In this document: positions 36,839 to 45,922 of the stretch, one piece after another
Numbering within the stretch: position 1 is the first letter of the stretch
Layout: every line of letters starts with the position of its first letter
Assembly (NCBI RefSeq): GCF_020905415.1
Contig: NZ_JAJJMP010000001.1
Coordinates: 3,793,501 to 3,857,500, forward strand
Direction of reading: 5' to 3'
Length of the DNA: 64,000 bases
Source: Myroides oncorhynchi
Lineage (GTDB): Bacteria > Bacteroidota > Bacteroidia > Flavobacteriales > Flavobacteriaceae
Position numbers and translations under genes: made by a program
Notes under the pieces: generated by a model
The model's database searches: none
Told to the model about the DNA's origin: nothing
What the model saw: only the letters and a program-made list of their open reading frames with translations

Positions 36839-37555
36839 TTACGAATAAGAATTAAAACAGATCACTGCTTCTTCACTTTCACTGTAGTAAAGTACGCAGT
36901 CATTACCATCTACAAAAAACTGATAGCCAATAGTCATTCCTATAGCACTATAATTAGCAAAACTCAATGTATCAGGTAACATCTCATCAAAGTATTGTAT
37001 ACTCATAATATCATTGAAATCCTCATCCCCATCTTGATACACATACGGACTAGGATCGGCCTTGCCAAAACTATCTATTAGCTCTCTATATTTACTGAAC
37101 TGTCCTGTCTTTTGGAATACTAATTTATTTAGTGAATAGGCATAAAAAAACTCTATATAAGTATCTAAATCTAGGGCATCATCAGTTAAGTCAGCCACTA
37201 AAGGCATCACTCTCGCTGTATAATCTGCTAAAGACAGCTTAGACTTAAAGTAGAAGTCTTCATTATTCCAAAACTCCTCTTCTAATGCACACTGTATTGT
37301 TTTAGCTACTTTATAGCCTTTATAGATAGTGATATCTCCACTAAAAGCATACTTACCTTCACATAGCGTGAAGCGATAATACTCTTCTGTATTTTGATCA
37401 GAATTACTCTCGTAGTCTGTCCAGATACCATTATGAGAGACAAAGTGTACGCTCTTGCCTGATGGTAGAACTACAGTACATAGTGGATAAAAGATTCCCT
37501 TTAAAGTATCATCTACAAATACTTCTTCAAATTTAGGATATAGGTTTATAGTCAT
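36839..37555 (-). CDS. Hypothetical protein, immunity-like cluster
   Basis: 238 residues, acidic, no signal peptide, no motif I recognise. Its position directly upstream of, and almost touching, the DUF1963 gene and its size fit the same class of cytosolic immunity-type proteins, but that is context only. Confidence 0.6.
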   Translation of the reverse strand: MTINLYPKFEEVFVDDTLKGIFYPLCTVVLPSGKSVHFVSHNGIWTDYESNSDQNTEEYYRFTLCEGKYAFSGDITIYKGYKVAKTIQCALEEEFWNNEDFYFKSKLSLADYTARVMPLVADLTDDALDLDTYIEFFYAYSLNKLVFQKTGQFSKYRELIDSFGKADPSPYVYQDGDEDFNDIMSIQYFDEMLPDTLSFANYSAIGMTIGYQFFVDGNDCVLYYSESEEAVICFNSYS

Positions 37556-37602
37556 TGTAATATTCTTTTTCTAAGGCGAAATATACGAATACTTAAACCA
37601 AT

Positions 37603-38085
37603 TTATAGCTTATTTAGATAAGTTACTATCTCCCTAATATCTACCATAGCCTTAGTGGCAACTGTTTCAAACAATACCTTCTCATTCTCAAAGTCAGGTG
37701 ATGCTACTAACACTATCTCTAATACGCTATAGATAGGCATTTCCTCTCGCTGTATATTCCATTTACTATCTTTTAATAATTGCCAATACCTACTCTGTAT
37801 GTCAGCATTCTGCCCCATTAACCAAAGCTCAAAGCGCATCTCTGCGTGATTTAAAACTACTCCGAAACGCAACAGCTCTCCTCTAAGACTCTCATCATAA
37901 AACGGAAAGTAAGTATAGTCCATATAACCAGGAGACACATTGCTAAACTTAAAGTTACTGTAATTAGCATCTTTCTTTTCCATATAAGCTTTCATGCGCA
38001 TCACTATTGATAACAATTGCTTATACACTTGAGGAACTTGACCAATCCTCACCATTTGCTGATATTCTTTAATACTATTTTGCAT
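37603..38085 (-). CDS. DUF7000-like protein
   Basis: 160 residues with an N-terminal helical YQQMVRIGQVPQVYKQL segment, a central YMDYTYFPFYDESLR and LNHAEMRFELWLMGQN. The arrangement resembles the DUF7000 family of Firmicutes and Bacteroidetes; this assignment is from memory of the pattern. Function unknown. Confidence 0.6.
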   Translation of the reverse strand: MQNSIKEYQQMVRIGQVPQVYKQLLSIVMRMKAYMEKKDANYSNFKFSNVSPGYMDYTYFPFYDESLRGELLRFGVVLNHAEMRFELWLMGQNADIQSRYWQLLKDSKWNIQREEMPIYSVLEIVLVASPDFENEKVLFETVATKAMVDIREIVTYLNKL

Positions 38086-38111
38086 ACTATTCTATTTTAG
38101 GTTATATAAGA

Positions 38112-38147
38112 AAAAAGCAGTCATCTAATGATAGGTGACTGCTTTTA
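38112..38147 (-). terminator. Terminator after the GrpB-family gene
   Basis: A stem of AAAAGCAGTCACCTA and TAGATGACTGCTTTT (one G.U) with a 4-base loop, followed by T6 on the minus strand. Confidence 0.8.
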
Positions 38148-38227
38148 TGCGAACTAATAATAAACTTTCTATATTTTCTTAACAATTACTAATATAGTTA
38201 ATTATTTTAACATATAGTAAAGTGTTA

Positions 38228-38827
38228 TTATTTATTTTTATCCAAAAACCAATCTATTGCCTTCTTTTCTTCTGTTTTTATAAAACTATCCTTACCACTA
38301 TTATAATCATTACCATCTTTCCACTCTAATTTGCTAAGCTTTTCTTTTAATTCCTGATATTCTTCTCTCACTTCTTGGTGAGTTCGTAGATAATCCCTAA
38401 AAGCAATATGACGTGTCCAGTTTTTATCCGAGATAGGTATCACGTGTATATTCGCCACTCTTATGTCGTGATTATGAAGTCCCTCAGGCACTTCCTCTCC
38501 AACTTTTATTTGATTAGGAAAACCATAAGTCTCTAATGTTCCTTCTAACTTCACAAAGAATCGTCGATATGGCATATCCTCATTGTAATTCTCATAATAT
38601 ACATAGCCTAATTCTATCAGTAATATAGGTAGCCTATCCAAATCATCATAAGACTGCACCCCGATCATTATATCTATAATCGGCTTTGCAGATAGCCCCA
38701 CTACAGAAGTACTTCCTATATGTTCTATCTGTACCTCTAAATGATTTAATAGAGGTGATAATTCTTCTTTAATAGCGTTAAATTGGGACACCCACAGTGG
38801 ATTATATTTTTCAAAAGCTACTTTCAT
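38228..38827 (-). CDS. GrpB-family nucleotidyltransferase-like protein
   Basis: 199 residues from Met at 38827; the longer open frame adds 26 residues that do not match the family. GrpB hallmarks: VAFEKYNPLWVSQF, IEHIGSTSVVGLSAKPIIDIMIGV (GS and DxD-like residues of the nucleotidyltransferase fold near 40-60), RRFFVK and HNHDIRVANIHV. The biochemical role is not established for most members; some may modify small molecules or RNA. Confidence 0.82.
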   Translation of the reverse strand: MKVAFEKYNPLWVSQFNAIKEELSPLLNHLEVQIEHIGSTSVVGLSAKPIIDIMIGVQSYDDLDRLPILLIELGYVYYENYNEDMPYRRFFVKLEGTLETYGFPNQIKVGEEVPEGLHNHDIRVANIHVIPISDKNWTRHIAFRDYLRTHQEVREEYQELKEKLSKLEWKDGNDYNSGKDSFIKTEEKKAIDWFLDKNK

Positions 38828-38891
38828 AAAAACAAGTATATATACTACACAAAGATAAGTTTCCCTCCATAATTTGCTTTCTATTGTAGCC

Positions 38892-38923
38892 AAAAAAAGC
38901 ACCAATAAACAATATTGGTGCTT
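38892..38923 (-). terminator. Terminator after the SMI1/KNR4-like gene
   Basis: AAGCACCAATA and TATTGGTGCTT pair around a 5-base loop and are followed by a T7 run on the minus strand, 9 bases after the stop of the gene at 38932. Confidence 0.85.
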
Positions 38924-38931
38924 AAACTATC

Positions 38932-39621
38932 TTATTCTGAGTATGGAAATGACACATTCATCTTCTCATAAAGAATGTACTTCGCAATAATCTCTTTGTA
39001 CTCCTCTTCAGTGAGCAGTCCTCTACATTGTTCACCGTAACTCTCGTTGTCATAATCAATCAACGGGCGTCTCGCTAGCTCTTCTAATAGTGTTACTTTA
39101 TCCGCTGATAGATAACGACTGTGTGTCTTTAGAGTAGCTCTTACACTATCTATAAACTCTTCATCAGACACATTGTTATAAGTATCTAGAAGGCTCATAT
39201 CTGATACGATACGCTTAAAGATAAAGTCACGTAGGTTCTTCGCTTCATAAGTAGTATTGATATCGTCGTGCCATACAAATACGATAGGATAGTCCCCCTC
39301 TACCTCTTCACTCGTCAGGAAGCAGTACATATCCCCTGCTCCATTCTTAGCAAAGGGAATAAAGCTATACTCTGCCTTGATCGCCATATAGTTCTCCGGA
39401 TCTCTAAGCCAGTCTATTTCCCCTGCCACACTAGCCACAGGACATAACTCGAAGTCATCATTGAATAGCAGTAGAGTAGGATTGTCTTTTAACTTAGGGA
39501 ATGTCTCTGCATACCACATAGCTCCATATACTCCTACGTCAAGCATCTTATCTTGTTCTAACTGTTTATACAATGCAGTATAAACTATGTTATACTTCTG
39601 TTCTAATTCTACTACTGTCAT
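38932..39621 (-). CDS. SMI1/KNR4 (SUKH)-like immunity protein
   Basis: 229 residues, acidic. The SUKH pattern is seen in the segment FIPFAKNGAGDMYCFLTSE (~85-103) with a following FVWHDD, after an N-terminal helical region and WLRDPENY. The SUKH superfamily contains many immunity proteins against nuclease and other polymorphic toxins. It lies 9 bases after the upstream LRR-like gene and ends at a terminator. No toxin gene is nearby. Confidence 0.72.
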   Translation of the reverse strand: MTVVELEQKYNIVYTALYKQLEQDKMLDVGVYGAMWYAETFPKLKDNPTLLLFNDDFELCPVASVAGEIDWLRDPENYMAIKAEYSFIPFAKNGAGDMYCFLTSEEVEGDYPIVFVWHDDINTTYEAKNLRDFIFKRIVSDMSLLDTYNNVSDEEFIDSVRATLKTHSRYLSADKVTLLEELARRPLIDYDNESYGEQCRGLLTEEEYKEIIAKYILYEKMNVSFPYSE

Positions 39622-39630
39622 CGCTTCTAA

Positions 39631-40770
39631 CTAAAAATCTCTATACTCGTCAAACCAACTACTCGCCTCTTCCTCTTCTATCTTTATTGGGCTAAAAGAC
39701 AACAGTTGCATCACAGCATCTCCTGTATCTTCGCGTTCCTCTGTCTCTATATTAGGCAAGGTATTAATCACAGTGATCAATGTTTTGATCGCTTCTCTAA
39801 TATCCTCTTTGGTTTTTCCTTTTTTGATTGCCTTTAAAGCCTCTTTATACGCTTTTACAGCCACTTTACTATTCTTGCTTTGCCAAGAGCTGAATGGAAT
39901 GCTAAACTCCGTTATAAACCACTCTAGCTTCTTTAGATTAGAAACTGATGCATACTTAAAGGTCTTCTCTTGTTCTAATGCAGCTAATTGTTTCTTTAAT
40001 TCTTTACCGCCTTTCTCCTCTATATTCCAACCGATAAAGTAGTTTAACTTCGTCCAACTCGCTAAAGCAGGTATTCCCTCTAGACTTGGCACATATCTTA
40101 ACTCAAGGCTTTCTACACTAGTGAACTGCTTTAATTCTCCTAGATTACATACATTACCTGATAGCGCTACTGCTGTTAGATTAGTGAACTGCGCTAAACT
40201 ACTACAGTCAAATGGCTCTCCATTTACCTTGGTATGAATACTGACATCTTTAATATGTGCTGTCGTCTTAAATGCTTGTAATCGCAAGGGAGATGCAGTA
40301 TCATTAGCAAACGAGAAAGACAAAGCCTCTAGGTACTCATAGTTCTCTAAGACTAGATTATTGATATTTCCTCTAAAGAATACTTCTTTTACCCCCTCAC
40401 CTAATATTAAGCGGATAGGCTGATCGATCACCACGATTAACTGCCCTATTTCGGCCGTACTAAAGTCTGCCTCTGTACAGTCTAAGGGAGTCCAGTCTAA
40501 CTGTTCCATCACACGGGTAGCACTCCACTGAATAAACGAAGTGTCATCACCGTGATACTCCATCACACGAGGCCAATTGCCTCCTGCAGGAACCTTAAAC
40601 TCGTTAAATACCTCCCAGTTAATCTTATCTCCCACTTCTACTAGCGCATCGCACTTAGACGCTGTTATGCCCTTCGTACCAATGGCAAAACGCCCCTGCC
40701 CAGCAGTTACTTTTACTTTATGACTCTTCTCTGCCGTCAGCGACAGATAAAACGGTTTATCTCTTTCCAT
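39631..40770 (-). CDS. Leucine-rich-repeat-like hypothetical protein
   Basis: 379 residues from Met at 40770, preferred because the longer start (40791) would overlap the end of the permease gene. The middle (~120-250) has irregular LRR-like units (for example LTAVALSGN, VESLELRYV, LNYFIGWN). The C-terminal ~100 residues are helical, Lys/Glu-rich and end in an acidic EEEEASSWFDEYRDF. An N-terminal beta-rich domain precedes the repeats. I do not recognise the family as a whole. It is coupled to the SUKH-like gene. Confidence 0.6.
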   Translation of the reverse strand: MERDKPFYLSLTAEKSHKVKVTAGQGRFAIGTKGITASKCDALVEVGDKINWEVFNEFKVPAGGNWPRVMEYHGDDTSFIQWSATRVMEQLDWTPLDCTEADFSTAEIGQLIVVIDQPIRLILGEGVKEVFFRGNINNLVLENYEYLEALSFSFANDTASPLRLQAFKTTAHIKDVSIHTKVNGEPFDCSSLAQFTNLTAVALSGNVCNLGELKQFTSVESLELRYVPSLEGIPALASWTKLNYFIGWNIEEKGGKELKKQLAALEQEKTFKYASVSNLKKLEWFITEFSIPFSSWQSKNSKVAVKAYKEALKAIKKGKTKEDIREAIKTLITVINTLPNIETEEREDTGDAVMQLLSFSPIKIEEEEASSWFDEYRDF

Positions 40771-40771
40771 A

Positions 40772-41539
40772 TTAATTATACCAAACTTCATATCCGAAGC
40801 GACATATCGCTACGAACATAATAAATAAAAATACATATCTCACCCATTGCTGTCCCTTAAGGATAGCCATCTTCGCACCACAGTATCCACCTAGACCATT
40901 ACACACAGCCATTGGGATCGCTACTTTCCATATAATAGCTCCTTTTAATAAGAACAGACAGATACTACCGAAGTTAGTCACTAGATTAATCAACTTCGCG
41001 TAAGCAGAAGCTTTAAAGAAGTCAAACCCTAGCAAAAAGACAAATCCCATAATAAAGAATGTACCTGTCGCAGGCCCGATAAACCCATCATAGAATCCTA
41101 TGACCACAGAGATAATCACTCCCCAGACATACTTCTGTCTATCGGTAATCTCTGCAATGGCTTTTCTAGTAAAGTCTTTTTTGATATAAGTGAATATCCA
41201 TAAGGCAACCAATATGACTAATAGAAGTGGTTTCATAAAGTCGTTATTGACCACAGTAAGGACATAAGATCCTAAAAATGCACTTCCAAAAGAAATCAGT
41301 GCTAACAACCCAAAAAACATCCAATTGATCTTCGTCTTTTTCATATACTGTCTTACGGCAATAGCTGTCCCTGAGAATGCAGGTATTTTAAGTGTACCAA
41401 TCACTGAAGAAACGGGTATCTGAGGTAACAATGCTAACCCCATAGGTGTCTGTATTAGGCCTCCACCTCCTGCTACAGCATCAATAAATCCTGCAAAGAA
41501 AGCGACTATACCTAAATACAATAAAATGTCTAATTCCAT
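40772..41539 (-). CDS. TauE/SafE-family membrane permease
   Basis: 255 residues from Met at 41539; an upstream Met seven codons earlier is less likely. About eight transmembrane helices are predicted. The characteristic FIDAVAGGGGLIQTP motif (~15-30) and a second-half FYDGFIGPATGTFF repeat (~150-165) mark the two homologous halves of the family. Members export sulfite, sulfoacetate or other organic anions; no sulfur genes are nearby, so the substrate is open. Confidence 0.88.
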   Translation of the reverse strand: MELDILLYLGIVAFFAGFIDAVAGGGGLIQTPMGLALLPQIPVSSVIGTLKIPAFSGTAIAVRQYMKKTKINWMFFGLLALISFGSAFLGSYVLTVVNNDFMKPLLLVILVALWIFTYIKKDFTRKAIAEITDRQKYVWGVIISVVIGFYDGFIGPATGTFFIMGFVFLLGFDFFKASAYAKLINLVTNFGSICLFLLKGAIIWKVAIPMAVCNGLGGYCGAKMAILKGQQWVRYVFLFIMFVAICRFGYEVWYN

Positions 41540-41873
41540 CGATATAGTATAAGTGCACAAATGTAGAAGTATTACTTAATCTTCTAAAGACAATGGTTAA
41601 CTTTTTATACTTTTTTATATGGAGGGGGGACTATTAATTGAGGTTATTCTGACTTTAACCCTTTAAGTCAACCTCTTTCTTCTGACGTCAATTTTAATTC
41701 GTAAATTTGCCTAATACTCTAATTTCTATTTTATTAGAAATCAATGATTTTAATTCCACTAAGGATTATAGATCATATCACTTATCTCAAAAAGAAACTA
41801 TCTTATTTATCTATTCCTATCTATGACATTCCTACCTGGCTTTGTGTGAAAGTACAGTGACAGCATCGTGTAT
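41540..41873. other. Intergenic region upstream of the permease gene
   Basis: AT-rich spacer that must hold the permease promoter; no motif stands out. The hairpins further left in coordinate order (41874-41964) belong to the upstream gene's 3' side. Confidence 0.4.
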
Positions 41874-41919
41874 CCATAGTGACTCCATTAAAAAGGCTGT
41901 TCTAATGGACTCACTATGG
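41874..41919. repeat. Long imperfect palindrome in the 3' region of the T9SS gene
   Basis: The arms at 41874-41890 and 41903-41919 are complementary over 16 of 17 bases with a 12-base loop. It has no T-run and lies just beyond the real terminator, so its purpose is unclear. Confidence 0.65.
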
Positions 41920-41933
41920 ACTCACTCAAATCA

Positions 41934-41964
41934 AAAAAGCACCAACTCTCGTTGGTGCTTTTAC
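41934..41964 (-). terminator. Terminator of the T9SS substrate gene
   Basis: AAAAGCACCAAC and GTTGGTGCTTTT pair around a 4-base loop and are followed by a T-run on the minus strand, about 37 bases after the stop codon. Confidence 0.85.
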
Positions 41965-42000
41965 TTAAACAGTTTATATCTATCCTGTTCGTATTATTTA

Positions 42001-43281
42001 TTAATCATTTTCTAAATGTAGATAACCTGATTTCTTAATCACTCTAGATCCTCTAGCATCAGAGTACTCATAAGTTACAATATAGAAGTAAGTTCCAGTA
42101 GGTAACTTAGCATTCTTATTAATTGTTCCTGTTCCTTCAGAGAATCCTTTAAACACGTTACCATTACTGTCATAGTTCGTAGTCTCGTATACCTTAGCTC
42201 CCCATCTATTAAAGATTTGAACCTTATTATTAGGGAATCTGGTGATGTTGTCTATAATAAAATAGTCATTCTTACCATCTCCATTAGGTGACACAGCGTT
42301 ATAAATCACCACATCTCCTTCATTAATAATATTGGTATTCACTGTAGCCAGAGTAAAAAAACCATATCCCTTTACAGCAGTAGCTGTAGTAACTTCTTTA
42401 TTTGCGATATCCACAACACCGCCTTCATCTACCCATATCTGATTATATCCGTCCCAACGTACGATATGTAAGTCTTTCTCTGGATTTGCTAAAATCTCTT
42501 TTGGTGTAGTACTTTCATTCCAACTTAATGTTAACAGAATATCTCCTTCTGTATTATTTCCTTTATCCACTAACCAAAACTCTTTTGTGTCTAATAATTC
42601 GATAACTCCTGTTTTATTACTATGAGTTTCAAAGAATTTATTATCTTCAAATATGTATCTACTTACATAAGTAGACTTATCACTTCTAGGTGCAGAGATC
42701 TTAGCGTATCTAAAGTTTCCTTTATTCCCTTGTGGAAACATAAAAGCATCATTACCTATTTTTTCTATCTCACCATCTGCAAAACTTCTATCACTAGCAT
42801 TTTTTGACTTAGCACCTTTTTGGAATGTAATCATTCCTTGAGATAATCCTGTGGCAGCATTAATAGTAGAATCTATCTTTACAATTCCATCTTGGAAGTC
42901 CATAGTACCATACACATCAATATTAGCTTTTAAATCAAATGCACCTGATAACTCAGGGTTGTTCAATACTACATCATAAAACTCTGTAAATGAATTTCCT
43001 GATATAGTCTGTACCCCACTTTCATTTTCATATCTACTAAAAACTACTTTACCTGTTTTTGCATTCTTACTTATACTATAGATACCATCATTCTTGAAAT
43101 TATCAAAGAAGTAAACTGTTCCATCATTTGTAAAGTCTCCAGACTTTTCATTAATAAACTCTGCAATAGTTCCCATCTCTGTCCCAGGCATAACAGAAAA
43201 AACCCCTTCGTTAACTGTCTGTGCAGATGCTACAAATGGCACCATTGAAAGGATTAATAAACCGATATTCTTTTTTTTCAT
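42001..43281 (-). CDS. Secreted protein with type B T9SS C-terminal sorting domain (gliding-motility-associated)
   Basis: 426 residues with a signal peptide (cleavage near AQT at 20-22). The C-terminal ~100 residues (~325-426) form the gliding-motility-associated sorting domain: VSPNGDGKNDYFII, VQIFNRWGAKVYET, LPTGTYFYIVTY and a final KSGYLHL. Residues ~25-310 are a beta-rich surface domain with Asn/Gly-rich segments that I do not recognise. Type IX secretion exports such proteins across the outer membrane. The T9SS machinery itself lies outside the window. Confidence 0.88.
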   Translation of the reverse strand: MKKKNIGLLILSMVPFVASAQTVNEGVFSVMPGTEMGTIAEFINEKSGDFTNDGTVYFFDNFKNDGIYSISKNAKTGKVVFSRYENESGVQTISGNSFTEFYDVVLNNPELSGAFDLKANIDVYGTMDFQDGIVKIDSTINAATGLSQGMITFQKGAKSKNASDRSFADGEIEKIGNDAFMFPQGNKGNFRYAKISAPRSDKSTYVSRYIFEDNKFFETHSNKTGVIELLDTKEFWLVDKGNNTEGDILLTLSWNESTTPKEILANPEKDLHIVRWDGYNQIWVDEGGVVDIANKEVTTATAVKGYGFFTLATVNTNIINEGDVVIYNAVSPNGDGKNDYFIIDNITRFPNNKVQIFNRWGAKVYETTNYDSNGNVFKGFSEGTGTINKNAKLPTGTYFYIVTYEYSDARGSRVIKKSGYLHLEND

Positions 43282-44302
43282 AATTAATTTTTTTTCTTTT
43301 TATTGATATATCAATACTGATGTAAACATCATCTCTAATTATCTTAAGATATTGAAGAATAAACTTATATTTATCTAAAAACAAAAACCAGACCATTTCT
43401 TTAAATATTTAAAAAAAGATACAAAATGGTACTCAACTAGTCTTTATTCTTGATATTAAACCTTAACAAATAACTCTCAATCTTTTCTTAATTATATCTA
43501 TACAAAAATACCAACTAATAAATAATTTACAACATACAACAAAAACTTATATACAATTATCAATAAACAACTAATAAAAACACACTTAAATACGAATAAT
43601 AACATTTATAAAGAAAAACTAGCAAAGACTATATATTCACTTGACGTGAGCACTTCACATAAAACAGTTCCTATTCAACACGCTTAGTGATTTAGAGTTA
43701 AAGTACACCCATATTAATTAACAAACAATCACCAAATGTGATTATTTACTACTTTTCTTATATTATCATTTTTACAATCTATTTTTTAACTATTTACCCT
43801 TATTACTCTATTTTTTAAAGAAATAAATCACTTATCTACTTATATAAAACACAAACGTCAAGTATCAGATGATACTTGACGTTTATGGTTAATCTTCTTT
43901 TTCATTTATTTTGACATTAGTTACTTTTCCTCATTATTTTAGAAAACTCCAGTTAACGCATGCATTAACTGGATAATTTCCAACAAGCAACAAATGGATA
44001 ATCTGACAAATTATGTATTTCAATATCTTTTAATCTTCCTAAAATAGATAGTGTAAGACACTCATAATAAAAGTATATAAAACACTTAGAACTAGTAGTA
44101 TTAATTTAATCATTATATAACAACTTAACTATGAATTTACTTATACATACAGCACTTTAACCACGAAAACCCCCACTTAAAAGGTTTTAAAATGGAATAT
44201 TCACATTCTAATCGCACTTATATCTTCAGCAAATATAGTGTAAATCACTAAACAGTGACTTATTTTATTGTATTTTTGAGTAAAAATATTTTCTTAGTTA
44301 TT
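43282..44302. other. Long AT-rich intergenic region
   Basis: About 1 kb of very AT-rich DNA between the divergently oriented T9SS gene and the TetR gene. It contains a perfect palindrome at 43854-43885. A related ACTTGACGTG sequence occurs near 43639. I find no gene, RNA or repeat copy. Confidence 0.55.
43854..43885. repeat. Perfect inverted repeat in an intergenic region
   Basis: AAACGTCAAGTATCA and TGATACTTGACGTTT pair over 15 bases with a 2-base centre. There is no T-run and no adjacent gene end, so it is not an obvious terminator. It could be an operator or a cruciform. Confidence 0.6.
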
Positions 44303-44935
44303 ATGTCAGAAAAAACGGGTAAAACAAGAGAGAGAAATAAAGAAAAAAGCAAAGAGGAAATACTTAAAGCTGTAGGAGCTATTCTGAAAGAAAAGGGGTA
44401 TGTTGGATTAAAGGTAAATGACATAGCTGCTACTGCTGGATTAGACAAAAAGCTTATCTATAATTACTTCGGTGGTGTAGATCAGCTCCTAGATGAATAT
44501 ATCAACTCTCAATACTTCTGGAACAATGTAGATCCTGAGAATCTACTTACCGAAGCTAGTAAAGATGGAGGAAAAGAAATAGGCAAGGTACTGCTATCTG
44601 AGCAGTTTGACTTTGTACAACAAAACAAAGAGTTTCAGAAGTTGCTGATATGGCAACTATCAGAAGAAAGAGAATCCCTTAAAAATATCGTAAACAAACA
44701 AGAAGAAGTAGGAGAACTCCTGTTCCAAAACGTCTCTGACAAGTTCTTCGGAGATAAAGCAACAGACTATCGCGCCCTGATGGCTATCTTAGTATCTGGA
44801 GCATACTATCTGAACCTATATACTGAGCATAATGGTAGATACTTCTGTGGTATAGACTTAAAAAGTGATAAAGGTAGACAGCATATTAAAGATGCGATGA
44901 ATATGATGGTAGATAAGATGTATGAGGGACTATAG
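44303..44935 (+). CDS. TetR-family transcriptional regulator
   Basis: 210 residues from Met at 44303; a longer frame adds a hydrophobic N-terminal stretch that does not belong to the family. The N-terminal HTH is seen as ...LKVNDIAATAGLDKKLIYNYFGGVDQLL (~32-60), followed by a helical ligand-binding domain. It faces the AraC gene from the opposite strand, with their ends 19 bases apart. Target genes are unknown. Confidence 0.87.
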   Translation: MSEKTGKTRERNKEKSKEEILKAVGAILKEKGYVGLKVNDIAATAGLDKKLIYNYFGGVDQLLDEYINSQYFWNNVDPENLLTEASKDGGKEIGKVLLSEQFDFVQQNKEFQKLLIWQLSEERESLKNIVNKQEEVGELLFQNVSDKFFGDKATDYRALMAILVSGAYYLNLYTEHNGRYFCGIDLKSDKGRQHIKDAMNMMVDKMYEGL

Positions 44936-44954
44936 TTCTTCATACATCTTATCG

Positions 44955-45842
44955 CTATAAGATAAACTTATGCTTGCGGTAATCACTAGGTGAATACCCT
45001 GTGACTTTCTTAAATAGTCGCGTAAAATAAGACGGAGAGTTATACTTGAGTTCAAAAGCAATCCCCGCTATATCACGTGACTTATCTTGTAACAAGATTT
45101 GACTGTGTAAGATACTAATCTCATTAATCCACTGCTTAGGAGGTTTATTAGTTGCCTCCTTAACACATTTATTCAGATAATTCTCTGAGATATGGAGTAG
45201 ATTAGCATAGAACAGTACATTCTTATGATCAATGTGAAACTTCTGCACCAACTCTCTAAAGCGAAACGCAATATCGAGCTGTCTACTCATCGGTGTCTTT
45301 TTCTCCATATCCACACGGATCACCTTCATCAGCACCGTTTCTAGTAACGTAACACAAATCTCTATATCTCTCTGCTCACTTAATGCTTCTTCCTCTAACA
45401 GGTCTAATATTCGACTCACCCAACTAGCATTGACTTCATTAAGCTTGACATAAGGGTTCATCGTGAAGAACTTTAGGTCATTTGCTCCTAATGAAATATC
45501 TGTAATCACATCATTCTCATATACTACGAAGTATCCCCTAATATCATCTGATAGAGATAACGTCGCTGTTATATTTCCATTCTTAACGTTGATAATTTCG
45601 TTTTTAGACAATGTATAAGCACCACTATCTAAATACTGTGTTATCTCTCCATTAGTCAACAGTATCAAAAAGTTGAACGTCGTTCTATACGGAATCACAG
45701 GCATTAGAATACCTCGTAGATAATCTTCTAAACGATATACTTGTATCTTGTTATCGTTCTTTAAATAACTATCGTCTAAGTGAGGTAGAAACAACTTCTT
45801 ATATTGATAGTTGTTTAATATTTCAATAGATGGCTTTGACAT
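44955..45842 (-). CDS. AraC-family transcriptional regulator
   Basis: 295 residues. The C-terminal ~100 residues hold the two HTH motifs, with HISENYLNKCVKEATNKPPKQWI and the classical final helix ...IAFELKYNSPSYFTRLFKKVTGYSPSDYRK. The N-terminal half is a cupin-like sensing domain. It is 80 bases after the urea transporter gene and on the same strand as the urease genes, so it could be co-transcribed and regulate urea use; that link is context only. Confidence 0.85.
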   Translation of the reverse strand: MSKPSIEILNNYQYKKLFLPHLDDSYLKNDNKIQVYRLEDYLRGILMPVIPYRTTFNFLILLTNGEITQYLDSGAYTLSKNEIINVKNGNITATLSLSDDIRGYFVVYENDVITDISLGANDLKFFTMNPYVKLNEVNASWVSRILDLLEEEALSEQRDIEICVTLLETVLMKVIRVDMEKKTPMSRQLDIAFRFRELVQKFHIDHKNVLFYANLLHISENYLNKCVKEATNKPPKQWINEISILHSQILLQDKSRDIAGIAFELKYNSPSYFTRLFKKVTGYSPSDYRKHKFIL

Positions 45843-45922
45843 GTTTAACCAAAATAATTAAAGCAAATTTTATAAAATAAATACATCATTATCAATAGTC
45901 TATAGCTAATATTTTGCCAATA

